DNA of 7,271 bases from Clostridiales bacterium UBA2658 (lineage in GTDB: Bacteria; Bacillota; Clostridia; Oscillospirales; Oscillospiraceae). The position numbers and the translations under genes were made by a program. Under the pieces are notes generated by a model. It searched no databases. It was not told where the DNA came from and was given only the letters and a program-made list of their open reading frames with translations. Positions 1-5,505 of the stretch are shown here, piece by piece; the first letter of the stretch is position 1, and the number at the start of each line of letters is the position of its first letter. Location of the stretch: NCBI GenBank assembly GCA_002359425.1, contig DEMY01000075.1, positions 16,120 to 23,390 on the forward strand. Direction: 5' to 3'.

Positions 1-126
1 GATCATGCGCTGCCCGCTCTCATAATAGGCATAGGTCCTCTGCGGAACATTGATCGCACTACCGACAGCGTTCTGCGTAAGGTCGCAATCCTCGCGAAGC
101 GCGCGGATGCGTTCATATTTTTTCAT
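1..126 (-). CDS. XRE-family helix-turn-helix transcriptional regulator, N-terminal part (runs off left edge)
   Basis: Reading leftwards from an ATG at 126-124, 42 codons stay open to the window edge. The peptide begins MKKYERIRALREDCDLTQ and continues through PQRTYAYYESGQR. This is the classic Cro/C1-type HTH: a first helix with R-x-L-R-E, the L-T-Q at the start of helix 2 (about residues 16-27), and a recognition helix at about residues 29-40 with the Y-E-S-G-x-R ending typical of small Firmicutes XRE proteins. A GGTGAT sequence just upstream of the start can serve as ribosome binding site. Proteins of this type bind palindromic operators as dimers and usually control themselves and the divergent gene; the GAAC/GTTC repeats at 154-185 are the likely site. 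The C-terminus is outside the window, so total length and any sensor domain are unknown. Confidence 0.85.
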   Translation of the reverse strand, partial: MKKYERIRALREDCDLTQNAVGSAINVPQRTYAYYESGQRMI

Positions 127-142
127 TTTTATCACCACAGAC

Positions 143-197
143 AGTATATAAACGAACGTTTTGTTCTATTGCATTTTTGAACAAACTGGTCTAGAAT
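143..197. promoter_or_regulatory. Divergent promoter and candidate operator between XRE gene and small ORF
   Basis: A rightward promoter TTGCAT (169-174), 17-base spacer, TAGAAT (192-197) lies 20 bases before the small-protein start. Leftward, TATACT (complement of 143-148) is a good -10 for the XRE gene, but its -35 is poor. Between them are three half-sites: GAAC at 154-157, GTTC at 163-166 and GAAC at 179-182. The last two belong to a perfect 7-base inverted repeat, TTTGTTC (160-166) / GAACAAA (179-185), that overlaps the rightward -35. The arrangement suits repression of both directions by the XRE protein. Which regulator binds here is inference. Confidence 0.5.
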
Positions 198-217
198 ATG
201 CTGCGAGGTGATAAATT

Positions 218-379
218 ATGCCAGACTACAAAAAAATGTACCTGACAATGGTGGACGCGGTGGAGAAAGCGATGACTGTTATGATCGAAGCGGAGCAGAA
301 GTGCGAGGACATTTACGTCAGCACGGGGGAACCGCTGCTCATCAAGCTGCCAAAAGAGACGAAGACAGAAAAAACGTGA
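218..379 (+). CDS. Small acidic/amphipathic protein of unknown function, 53 aa
   Basis: An ATG at 218, preceded at a suitable distance by GAGGTG (205-210), opens a 53-residue frame ending in TGA at 377-379. The protein starts MPDYKKMYLTMVDAVEKAM and has a hydrophobic/charged periodicity suggesting a single amphipathic helix over about residues 5-34 (D-A-V-E-K-A, E-A-E-Q-K-C-E-D-I-Y), then a short tail rich in Lys and Thr. There is no signal peptide or membrane segment. Its general look (M-x-D-Y-K-K-x-Y near the start, a helix, then E-x-x-Y) recalls small uncharacterised Clostridia proteins found near XRE regulators, but I cannot name a family. It has its own candidate promoter (169-197) and is divergent from the XRE gene, so it may be controlled by it. 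The good ribosome binding site supports it being a real gene. Confidence 0.65.
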   Translation: MPDYKKMYLTMVDAVEKAMTVMIEAEQKCEDIYVSTGEPLLIKLPKETKTEKT

Positions 380-387
380 TATTCCTC

Positions 388-416
388 TTGTTTCCCGCGC
401 GTAGATAGCTTATGAT
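388..416 (+). promoter_or_regulatory. Probable promoter of the gamma-carbonic-anhydrase-like gene
   Basis: TTGTTT (388-393), a 17-base spacer and TATGAT (411-416) give a credible sigma-A promoter with a start near 423. That leaves a short leader holding the GAGGTG ribosome binding site at 431-436. A transcript starting there would exclude the in-frame ATG at 412, which supports the start chosen at 442. Confidence 0.45.
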
Positions 417-441
417 GGTTTGCAAGAAACGAGGTGTCGCT

Positions 442-954
442 ATGATTTTCACATTCAAAGAAAAAACGCCGGAGGTGGCGGAGAACTGCTTCGTCGCGGA
501 AAACGCGTCCGTCATCGGCAGCGTCCGTCTCGGCGCGAAAAGCTCCGTGTGGTTCGGCGCAGTCATTCGCGGGGACGAGGACAGCATTACGGTAGGCTCG
601 GGCACGAGCGTGCAGGATAACGCTGTGCTCCACTGCGACGAGGGGCATCCCACCACGATCGGAAACGGCGTCACAATCGGCCATGGCGCGGTCGTCCACG
701 GCTGCACGGTGAAGGACAACGCCCTCATCGGCATGGGCGCAGTCGTTTTGAACGGTGCGGTCATCGGCGAAAACGCCGTCGTTGGCGCGGGGGCGGTCGT
801 GAAGGAAAACGACATAATTCCGCCCGGCGGCGTTGCGGTCGGCGTTCCGGCAAAGGTTGTTAAGGTCGCGGAGGACTACAACCGCTCCATGAATTGGCTC
901 AACGCCGCAGTCTATGTGGAGCTTGGCGAAGAATATCGCAAGTCACAGGGATAA
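442..954 (+). CDS. Gamma-carbonic anhydrase family protein (left-handed beta-helix hexapeptide repeat)
   Basis: The 170-residue protein is built of hexapeptide repeats ([LIV]-G-x-x-x-x), from about residue 11 to 140, followed by a C-terminal alpha helix (about 142-169) that in this family packs along the beta-helix of a trimer. Residues matching the gamma-carbonic anhydrase signature are R43 and D45 (in V-I-R-G-D), Q58 and D59 (S-V-Q-D-N), and three histidines in the zinc-ligand pattern: H64 (V-L-H-C-D), H81 and H86 (G-H-G-A-V-V-H-G). The length matches the short YrdA/PaaY-type members that lack the acidic loop of archaeal Cam. Some such proteins are active carbonic anhydrases and others have no measurable activity, so CO2 hydration is possible but not proven. 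The start at 442 is preferred over 412 because GAGGTG (431-436) precedes it. The protein is cytosolic, with no signal peptide. Confidence 0.9.
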   Translation: MIFTFKEKTPEVAENCFVAENASVIGSVRLGAKSSVWFGAVIRGDEDSITVGSGTSVQDNAVLHCDEGHPTTIGNGVTIGHGAVVHGCTVKDNALIGMGAVVLNGAVIGENAVVGAGAVVKENDIIPPGGVAVGVPAKVVKVAEDYNRSMNWLNAAVYVELGEEYRKSQG

Positions 955-1076
955 AGGGCGTATAATTGGGTCCGTATTTTTTTGAAAGGCGCAATATTTT
1001 CCTTCTCTATCGCGTTAATGTAGTGTAAGACGTCCGCAGGACGTACAATACCGATATGAGAAGGAGACCTGTTAAA
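955..1076 (+). promoter_or_regulatory. Intergenic region with perfect palindrome and -10 element upstream of the lipoprotein gene
   Basis: No gene or convincing terminator for the preceding gene is visible here, although there is a run of seven T at 976-982. A perfect palindrome, ACGTCC-GCA-GGACGT, spans 1030-1044. Directly after it is TACAAT (1044-1049), a good -10 whose -35 region (about 1021-1026, TAGTGT) is poor. The palindrome would then sit in the promoter spacer, as an operator rather than an RNA hairpin. A start near 1056 leaves a very short leader carrying AAGGAG at 1061-1066 and the ATG at 1077. Confidence 0.4.
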
Positions 1077-1364
1077 ATGAAAAACACACCCAAAAAAGCG
1101 CTCGTCGCCACCCTCGCACTCACGATTGTGACCGCCTGCTCGGCCTCTCCTCTGGCCATGTCCAGCCTTCAGTACAAGCAGACCATTAAGGACATCTGCA
1201 AGAGCACCGGCGAAAAGTACGAGCAGAACGCCGAAAGCTACCCGAAGAACGCGGTCGAGAACCCGACCACTGCTCCGAAGGACTATGTTGACAACTGCGT
1301 CACCTATGGCGTTGATTTCCTGAACCAGATCTTCGGCACAACGAACCAATATCTCGGCAAATAA
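1077..1364 (+). CDS. Probable small lipoprotein of unknown function, 95 aa
   Basis: The ATG at 1077 is chosen because AAGGAG (1061-1066) lies 10 bases upstream; an in-frame ATG at 1056 lies before this site. The N-terminus is a secretion signal: a basic start (K-N-T-P-K-K), a hydrophobic core of about 13 residues, then V-T-A-C, which fits a lipobox with C21 as the lipidated residue. Cleavage by signal peptidase I just after it, near A-S-P-L-A, is an alternative. The mature part is about 75 residues, hydrophilic, with two further cysteines (C41, C74) that could form a disulfide outside the cell, and a Y-x-x-x-Y-x-K/N-rich middle. I do not recognise a family. It is a monocistronic unit between its own promoter region and a strong terminator at 1378-1411. 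Confidence 0.7.
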   Translation: MKNTPKKALVATLALTIVTACSASPLAMSSLQYKQTIKDICKSTGEKYEQNAESYPKNAVENPTTAPKDYVDNCVTYGVDFLNQIFGTTNQYLGK

Positions 1365-1377
1365 AAGGATGCATACT

Positions 1378-1411
1378 AAGCAGCGCCGCGAAAAATCGCG
1401 GCGCTGCTTTT
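1378..1411 (+). terminator. Rho-independent terminator after the lipoprotein gene
   Basis: A perfect 14-bp stem (AAGCAGCGCCGCGA at 1378-1391, complement at 1396-1409) closes an AAAA loop and runs into a short T tract. It begins 13 bases after the stop codon at 1364 and separates this gene from the convergent LysR gene, whose stop is at 1431. The opposite strand lacks a good T run, so it mainly serves the plus strand. Confidence 0.9.
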
Positions 1412-1430
1412 ATGTCCTGCCCAGTGGGGA

Positions 1431-2312
1431 TTACGCAAGTTTTGCAAAGAAGTTCGTGGAAACCTCCAAAAACGCCTTCATGGTCTCGCTGATATAGCTG
1501 CCCTTGCGCCAGGTCAAGCCGATGGTAGCAGCGGTCCCTTCCGCAATATCAACATAGCGGTTTTTAAAAACCGGGTGCCGTTCCGTCATCGCTTTCGGTG
1601 CAATCGCAATTCCAAGTCCCTTTTCAACATAGTCGTAAATGGAAGCGGTGTCTGTCGTCTCAATTGCAATATTCGGAGAAACGCCAAACTTTCGGAAATA
1701 AATGTCCTGTACGTCGCGTGTACCATAACCAACGCCGACATTGATGAATCGCTCCTTTTTTACTTCGTCAAAAGATACCATCTTCTGTTGGACAAGCCAA
1801 TGTCCCTCCGGGTAGATGATAACGCCCTGTTCAACGCGAAGCAGGCTGCTTTCAAGATCGGGCGCCTCTGTAAGGATTGGACAGCAAATGGCATAGTCTG
1901 CCTCACCCGCGAGAAGCATGCGGATCATTTTTCGCCGAGTCGCGGAATATTGCTGGACGCTCATGGATGGCAGCATGTCATGCGTTTCTTTGATGAGACT
2001 AGGTATATAGGTGCTTACGTTGGTGACGATTGTGAGCTGCGTAATCTGCCGCATATAGCTTGCGCGGACGCGCTTGCATGCGTCATCGTACTGGTTCATA
2101 AGCGTCGTGACATCGCGGTAAAACTCGCGTCCGCAGGGGTTGAGCTTGATCCCGCGCCCCTCCCGGTCAAAAAGCTTAACGCCCAGTTCTTCCTCCATCT
2201 CGCTGATAACATGGCTTAAATGCGACTGCGACATATAGAGCTCATCGGCCGCCCGCGTCATATGCTCCAACTCCGCAACGCGTTTGAAACAAATCAGATG
2301 CCGGAATTCCAT
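1431..2312 (-). CDS. LysR-family transcriptional regulator
   Basis: The 293-residue protein has the standard LysR length and layout. An N-terminal winged helix-turn-helix spans residues 1-60, with A-A-x-x-L-x-x-S-Q-S-H-L-S-H at about 21-34 as helix and recognition helix, and L-G-V-K-L-F-D-R at 43-50 leading into the wing. A linker helix runs to about residue 88. The two-lobed periplasmic-binding-protein-like effector domain follows, starting at about 92 with L-T-I-V-T. The start at 2312 fits the family N-terminus (M-E-F-R-H-L-x-x-F). It has an AGGA very close upstream and a run of five G further up, so the ribosome binding site is not ideal. The gene is transcribed away from the CoA-transferase gene at 2438, with 125 bases between the starts. 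LysR regulators typically control the divergent gene in response to a pathway metabolite, so that gene is its likely target and a carboxylate or acyl-CoA a plausible effector (inference). Confidence 0.93.
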   Translation of the reverse strand: MEFRHLICFKRVAELEHMTRAADELYMSQSHLSHVISEMEEELGVKLFDREGRGIKLNPCGREFYRDVTTLMNQYDDACKRVRASYMRQITQLTIVTNVSTYIPSLIKETHDMLPSMSVQQYSATRRKMIRMLLAGEADYAICCPILTEAPDLESSLLRVEQGVIIYPEGHWLVQQKMVSFDEVKKERFINVGVGYGTRDVQDIYFRKFGVSPNIAIETTDTASIYDYVEKGLGIAIAPKAMTERHPVFKNRYVDIAEGTAATIGLTWRKGSYISETMKAFLEVSTNFFAKLA

Positions 2313-2331
2313 TCCTATTTTCCCCCAAACA

Positions 2332-2389
2332 ATCGTTTATGCGCATGAATAGCTACTAATTAAAGCATTTTACATAATGATAAAACGAT
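2332..2389. promoter_or_regulatory. Candidate regulatory region with inverted repeats between lysR and CoA-transferase genes
   Basis: A 7-base inverted repeat, ATCGTTT (2332-2338) and AAACGAT (2383-2389), frames an AT-rich centre around 2360 that includes the palindrome TAATTA (2357-2362). An 8-base palindrome ATGCGCAT lies at 2339-2346. These surround the LysR promoter and the region where a CoA-transferase promoter must lie. Likely elements there are TTTACA at 2369-2374 or the -10-like CATAAT at 2373-2378, neither with a convincing partner, as is common for activator-dependent promoters. Binding by the LysR protein is inferred from position. Confidence 0.4.
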
Positions 2390-2394
2390 GTTAA
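2367..2394 (-). promoter_or_regulatory. Probable promoter of the LysR gene
   Basis: On the minus strand, TTAACA (2394-2389), a 16-base spacer and TAAAAT (2372-2367) form a good sigma-A promoter. Transcription would start near 2360, giving a leader of nearly 50 bases before the ATG at 2312. The element overlaps the right arm of the inverted repeat, consistent with autoregulation. Confidence 0.5.
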
Positions 2395-2437
2395 GCTCCT
2401 GTCAAGCGATAAAAACAAATACAAAGGAGCGAAGGTA

Positions 2438-3748
2438 ATGGAAAACTGGAAAGAAATATACGAGAAAAAACGCGTCTCCCTACAGCAGGCCGCTGCTCTC
2501 CTGAAATCCGGAGATCGGTGCTGGGTCGGCCCCTGCTCGGCAGCGCCCATCCAGCTCGTCGAAGCGATTGAAGCGCGTGTTGATGAACTGCACGACGTTG
2601 ATCTTGTGACCGGTATGACACTCTATCCATTTCACTATTTGCAGTCCCCGGATTCCATCGGAAAGATTAACTGTCACACCATCTTTTACGGCGCAGTTGA
2701 GCGCGCCTGCTACAAAAGCGGCAATGTCGGCGTAAACTCCGTCCCACTCGCGCACATCGCAAACACATTGAAAAAAGTCTATCATGTCAATACCCTGCTT
2801 GCCGACGTCTCTGCGCCGGATGAGGACGGCTATCTCTATTTCGGGCCGATGGGCGTCGCCGCAAATGGCGAGGTTGCCGAATACGCCGGCAAAATCATTG
2901 TACAGGTCAACAAATACCAGCCGAAGACCAGCGGTACCAAGCACCGTATTCATGTCAGCAAAGTCACTTGTCTTTGCGAATATGACCACGAGCTGCCGGA
3001 GTTGCCGCAGCCGGAGGTAAGTGAAGTTGACAAAAAAATCGCCGAACTCATCCTGCCGCGCATTCGGGACGGTTCCTGTCTCCAAATCGGACTCGGCGGG
3101 CTTGCAAACGCTGTCGGCTATGGACTCGGCGACAAGAAAAATCTTTCCGTACACACGGAGATGTTTACGGATTCCATGGTCTGGCTTGCGAAAAAGGGCG
3201 TCATCACAGGACGAATGTTTGCCGCATTCGGACTCGGCAACCGTGAGCTTTACGAGTTTGTCGGGCAAGGCGGCGTAGAGCTGTGCCCGATCAGCTTTGT
3301 CAACGACCCCAATGAAATCGCAAAAAACGATAACTTCGTGTCGATCAACGCTTGTTTGATGGCGGATCTTACGGGTCAGGTGTGTTCCGAAACGCTCGGC
3401 CATTATATGTACAGCTCCACAGGCGGCCAGCTCGAATATGTCAAGGGCGCATCCATGTCGAAGGGCGGACAGAGCTTTTTGTGCCTGCCCTCCACGATTC
3501 AGAAAAAGGACGGCTCAGTCTCCTCGACCATCACGCTTGAACTCCCCGCTGGTGAAATCGTAACGACGCCGCGCAGTGAGGTTATGAACATCGTCACCGA
3601 ATACGGAATTGCGGAGCTACACGACCAGCCGGTGCGTGAGCGCGTCAAACGCATGATCGGCATTGCTCACCCCGATTTCCGGGCCGAGCTTATAAAGCAG
3701 GCGCTGGGAGCAGATCTCATCCGTCCCTGTGACGCTGCTACAATTTAA
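2438..3748 (+). CDS. Acetyl-CoA hydrolase/transferase family CoA-transferase (4-hydroxybutyrate/butyryl-CoA:acetate type)
   Basis: The 436-residue protein has the length of the 4-hydroxybutyrate / butyryl-CoA:acetate CoA-transferases and their two-domain fold. The N-terminal domain (about 1-185) starts W-K-E-I-Y-E-K-K. The C-terminal domain (about 190-430) carries the signatures. I-G-L-G-G-L-A-N-A-V (217-226) matches the conserved glycine-rich loop. E241 in V-H-T-E-M sits where the catalytic glutamate (E238 of Clostridium AbfT) forms the acyl-CoA thioester. S-T-G-G-Q-L-E-Y-V-K-G-A and S-K-G-G-Q occupy 327-345, and V-T-E-Y-G-I-A-E-L and I-A-H-P-D-F-R lie near the end. The enzyme moves CoA between carboxylates in the cytosol, typically as the last step of a fermentation. 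Which acid it uses cannot be read from sequence; G-L-A-N-A differs from the usual A-I/L-P-D/N-A. AAGGAG (2424-2429) supports the start. It stands alone between the LysR gene and a terminator. Confidence 0.9.
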   Translation: MENWKEIYEKKRVSLQQAAALLKSGDRCWVGPCSAAPIQLVEAIEARVDELHDVDLVTGMTLYPFHYLQSPDSIGKINCHTIFYGAVERACYKSGNVGVNSVPLAHIANTLKKVYHVNTLLADVSAPDEDGYLYFGPMGVAANGEVAEYAGKIIVQVNKYQPKTSGTKHRIHVSKVTCLCEYDHELPELPQPEVSEVDKKIAELILPRIRDGSCLQIGLGGLANAVGYGLGDKKNLSVHTEMFTDSMVWLAKKGVITGRMFAAFGLGNRELYEFVGQGGVELCPISFVNDPNEIAKNDNFVSINACLMADLTGQVCSETLGHYMYSSTGGQLEYVKGASMSKGGQSFLCLPSTIQKKDGSVSSTITLELPAGEIVTTPRSEVMNIVTEYGIAELHDQPVRERVKRMIGIAHPDFRAELIKQALGADLIRPCDAATI

Positions 3749-3759
3749 AATTAAAAAAG

Positions 3760-3790
3760 AAAGCGCCGGATAAATGTCCGGCGCTTTTTT
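3760..3790 (+). terminator. Rho-independent terminator after the CoA-transferase gene
   Basis: An 11-bp perfect stem, AAAGCGCCGGA (3760-3770) with its complement at 3777-3787, closes a 6-base loop and ends in TTTTTT (3785-3790). It starts 12 bases after the stop codon. A-rich sequence on the left side (3753-3758) would also give a T run on the minus strand. Confidence 0.92.
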
Positions 3791-3830
3791 CTGTTTTTCT
3801 TACATTTTCCATCTTATCCCCCACGGGGGC

Positions 3831-3859
3831 TTTCAAAGCCATCTGCGCCGTGCTAAAAT
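3831..3859 (+). promoter_or_regulatory. Extended -10 promoter of the C_GCAxxG_C_C gene
   Basis: TGCTAAAAT (3851-3859) is a good extended -10 element. The -35 region 17 bases upstream, TTTCAA (3831-3836), is weak, as extended -10 promoters tolerate. Just upstream is a short G/C palindrome, CCCCC-AC-GGGGG (3818-3829), of unknown role. Transcription would begin near 3866. Confidence 0.5.
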
Positions 3860-3874
3860 GAGGTCAAAATATAA

Positions 3875-3888
3875 GGCGCGGCAGCGCC
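3875..3888 (+). other. Small leader hairpin ahead of the C_GCAxxG_C_C ribosome binding site
   Basis: GGCGC (3875-3879) and GCGCC (3884-3888) form a 5-bp stem with a GGCA loop near the predicted 5' end of the transcript. It ends five bases before the AAAGGAG at 3894-3900. An alternative stem, CGGC (3879-3882) / GCCG (3886-3889), competes with it. It may protect the 5' end or tune translation. It is too small to call a riboswitch. Confidence 0.3.
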
Positions 3889-3909
3889 GGTACAAAGGAG
3901 TCTTTTCAG

Positions 3910-4311
3910 ATGGCAGATATGGACAAAGCATACGAACTCTATAAAGGCGGTTTTAACTGCGGGCAGATCGTTGCCACCTTCCTGAGCGGCCCCTGCGGTT
4001 TTGACGAACGCGAGGCGCGCGCGGGACTCGCGGGCTTCGGCGGCGGGATGCATTGCGGTGAAAATTGCAGCGCTGTCATCGGTGGGGTATCCTCTCTCGG
4101 CATGTACTGCGGCCAGCGCGACCCGGGAGACGATGCGGCAAAGAAAAAGATCGGCGAAATGACAGAGGCATTCACGCAGGCTTTCCGTGAAAAACACGGC
4201 TCGCTGTCCTGCTCGGACCTCTGTACCGGCGATCTGCATGCCTGCGCCTCCTACATAGACACCGCCGAGTCGATTGTGAAAGAGCTTATCACAAAAGATA
4301 AGGAAAACTAA
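3910..4311 (+). CDS. C_GCAxxG_C_C family putative redox-active protein
   Basis: The 133-residue protein shows the layout of the C_GCAxxG_C_C family, a small cysteine-rich group in anaerobes with proposed redox activity and no settled function. Matching elements are G-G-F-N-C-G-Q (C17), F-G-G-G-M-H-C-G-E-N-C-S-A-V-I-G-G (about 43-59, with C49 and C53), Y-C-G (C67), and a C-terminal pair S-C-S-D-L-C (C101, C105). C29 and C112 bring the total to eight. The cysteine spacing suggests a disulfide relay or bound metal or iron-sulfur centre. No signal peptide is visible, so it is probably cytosolic. The family's usual G-C-A core reads N-C-S-A-V-I-G-G here. AAAGGAG (3894-3900) fixes the ATG at 3910. 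The gene is monocistronic and converges on the nitrogenase-like operon; a functional link is possible but not shown. Confidence 0.85.
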   Translation: MADMDKAYELYKGGFNCGQIVATFLSGPCGFDEREARAGLAGFGGGMHCGENCSAVIGGVSSLGMYCGQRDPGDDAAKKKIGEMTEAFTQAFREKHGSLSCSDLCTGDLHACASYIDTAESIVKELITKDKEN

Positions 4312-4313
4312 AA

Positions 4314-4344
4314 GAAACGCCCCGCCTTTTGGCGGGGCCGTTTC
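4314..4344. terminator. Bidirectional terminator between convergent units
   Basis: A 13-bp stem, GAAACGCCCCGCC (4314-4326) with its complement at 4331-4344, has one bulged C and a TTTT loop. It sits 3 bases past the stop of the plus-strand gene and 17 bases past the stop of the minus-strand binding-protein gene. The plus-strand T tract is short, while the minus strand continues as TTTCTTTTA, so it probably ends both transcripts and works better leftwards. Confidence 0.8.
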
Positions 4345-4360
4345 ATATCCTGCGCTATGT

Positions 4361-5503
4361 CTAAAATCCGTTTGCAGCGGCGGAGACGGGCTTAAAAATA
4401 CTGTTTGCCTGCTCGTCGGTGAGCGTAATACCGAAAACGGCTTTGTAATAGTCCTTCGTTTCCTTTGTGATGTCAACGTCGGAGAAAAGGTCCGGGTAAA
4501 CCGTTTTCGCCATCCACAGCAGCGTCACGGGCGTATCCGCGCCGGGGGTGTAGCTGCGGTACATGCCGAGCGGCATTTTATAAACCTGCTTGTTCTTGAC
4601 CGCGTTCACCGCGCTCCAGTCGTTTGCGCCGATTGTGTTGTTGTAAAGGTCGTCCGGCTGGGCCTTCGTGAAATTCGTCACAAAGATCATCTCCGGGTTC
4701 CAGCTATAAATCTGCTCCATCGTCACAGGAGCGGCGTTGTCAGTCGTGAGCTCCTTAGCGACGTTCACGGCTCCGACGGACTCGGCCCACCAGTTGCCGA
4801 AGAAGTGCTCGCCGCTCGTGGAAATTGTCGTGTCGTCATATTTAAAGAGGAAGAAAACACGCTTTTTCTGCTCGTCTGTAAGCGTGGAGGTCTTGTCCGA
4901 AATGCGCTTCATGACCTTTTCGCTGTAGTCCTGCACAACCTGCGTCTTGTCGTTTTCGGGGAAAATCTGGCCCAGCAGTGCAATCCACTGGTTGAGGGTT
5001 TCGACGCAGTCATAGTTCCACTTGCTCGCAGAGATGGCGATAGCGGGCACGCCCGCGGCCTTGAGCTGCTCGCCGATGGCGGGGCTGGATGCGCTGTAGA
5101 AAACGACGTCGGGCTTGAGCTTCATAAGCTCCTCGGTGTTCACCTCGGTGCCCTTGATAAAGCCCGTTTCGGCCTTGAGGATATTCGGGTAGAGCTGACC
5201 GAGAAGCCCGCTTTTTGCCGCGCTCATGCTGACATCCGGCATCCCGACAATGCGGTCGGCGGAGTCAAAAAAGACGGACAGGACCGACGGCAGCGGGTAG
5301 ATGTCGCAAACGACGATGCGCTTTGCATTCTTCGGAACGGTCACCTGATTGCCGTTGTGGTCCGTGACCGTGACCGTCGCGCTGTCGCTTGCTGCGGCAC
5401 TCGCCGCCGGGGACGCTTCGGTCTTTGCCTTGCCGCAGGCGGCCATGGGCAGGATCATGCACGCGGTCAAGAGCAGGGCACAAATTCTCTTTGCGTTTCT
5501 CAT
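4361..5503 (-). CDS. ABC transporter substrate-binding lipoprotein, FecB/BtuF type (iron chelate/corrinoid-like ligand)
   Basis: The ATG at 5503 gives a 380-residue lipoprotein. It has a basic start (M-R-N-A-K-R), a hydrophobic core, and a lipobox P-M-A-A-C with C23 as the lipid anchor, followed by a low-complexity Ala/Ser/Lys linker (about 24-43). A Peripla_BP_2-type domain follows, with V-P-K-N-A-K-R-I-V-V at 56-65, E-E-L-M-K-L-K-P-D-V-V at 124-134, and a long helix crossing between lobes. Frames extending 40 codons further upstream would bury the signal peptide, and GGAGGT (complement of 5512-5517) supports this start. That ribosome binding site lies in the last codons of the preceding nitrogenase-like gene, whose stop is 2 bases away, so the two are co-translated. 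The family carries siderophores, haem, cobalamin or metal chelates to a FecCD-type permease; none is visible here. The ligand is unknown, though the coupling suggests it serves the nitrogenase-like enzyme. Confidence 0.87.
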   Translation of the reverse strand: MRNAKRICALLLTACMILPMAACGKAKTEASPAASAAASDSATVTVTDHNGNQVTVPKNAKRIVVCDIYPLPSVLSVFFDSADRIVGMPDVSMSAAKSGLLGQLYPNILKAETGFIKGTEVNTEELMKLKPDVVFYSASSPAIGEQLKAAGVPAIAISASKWNYDCVETLNQWIALLGQIFPENDKTQVVQDYSEKVMKRISDKTSTLTDEQKKRVFFLFKYDDTTISTSGEHFFGNWWAESVGAVNVAKELTTDNAAPVTMEQIYSWNPEMIFVTNFTKAQPDDLYNNTIGANDWSAVNAVKNKQVYKMPLGMYRSYTPGADTPVTLLWMAKTVYPDLFSDVDITKETKDYYKAVFGITLTDEQANSIFKPVSAAANGF

Positions 5504-5505
5504 TT

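Noticed and set aside
153..166. LexA/SOS box (CGAAC-N4-GTTC)
   Set aside because: The half-sites are 5 rather than 4 bases apart and the outer G is missing, so it does not fit the Gram-positive SOS consensus. An XRE operator is a better explanation.
412..441. ATG at 412 as start of the carbonic anhydrase
   Set aside because: It has no ribosome binding site, lies within the predicted -10 element, and adds residues not seen at the family's N-terminus.
313..815. Two antisense frames over the small ORF and carbonic anhydrase gene
   Set aside because: They mirror the hexapeptide repeat codons and lack a credible start site or family resemblance.
2480..3403. 307-codon open frame antisense to the CoA-transferase
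   Set aside because: It is a codon-bias shadow: the plus frame has all family motifs and a strong ribosome binding site, while the antisense peptide has no recognisable domain.
3853..4476. 207-codon minus-strand frame over the C_GCAxxG_C_C gene and terminator
   Set aside because: It runs through a bidirectional terminator and the end of the binding-protein gene; the plus frame has the cysteine signature.
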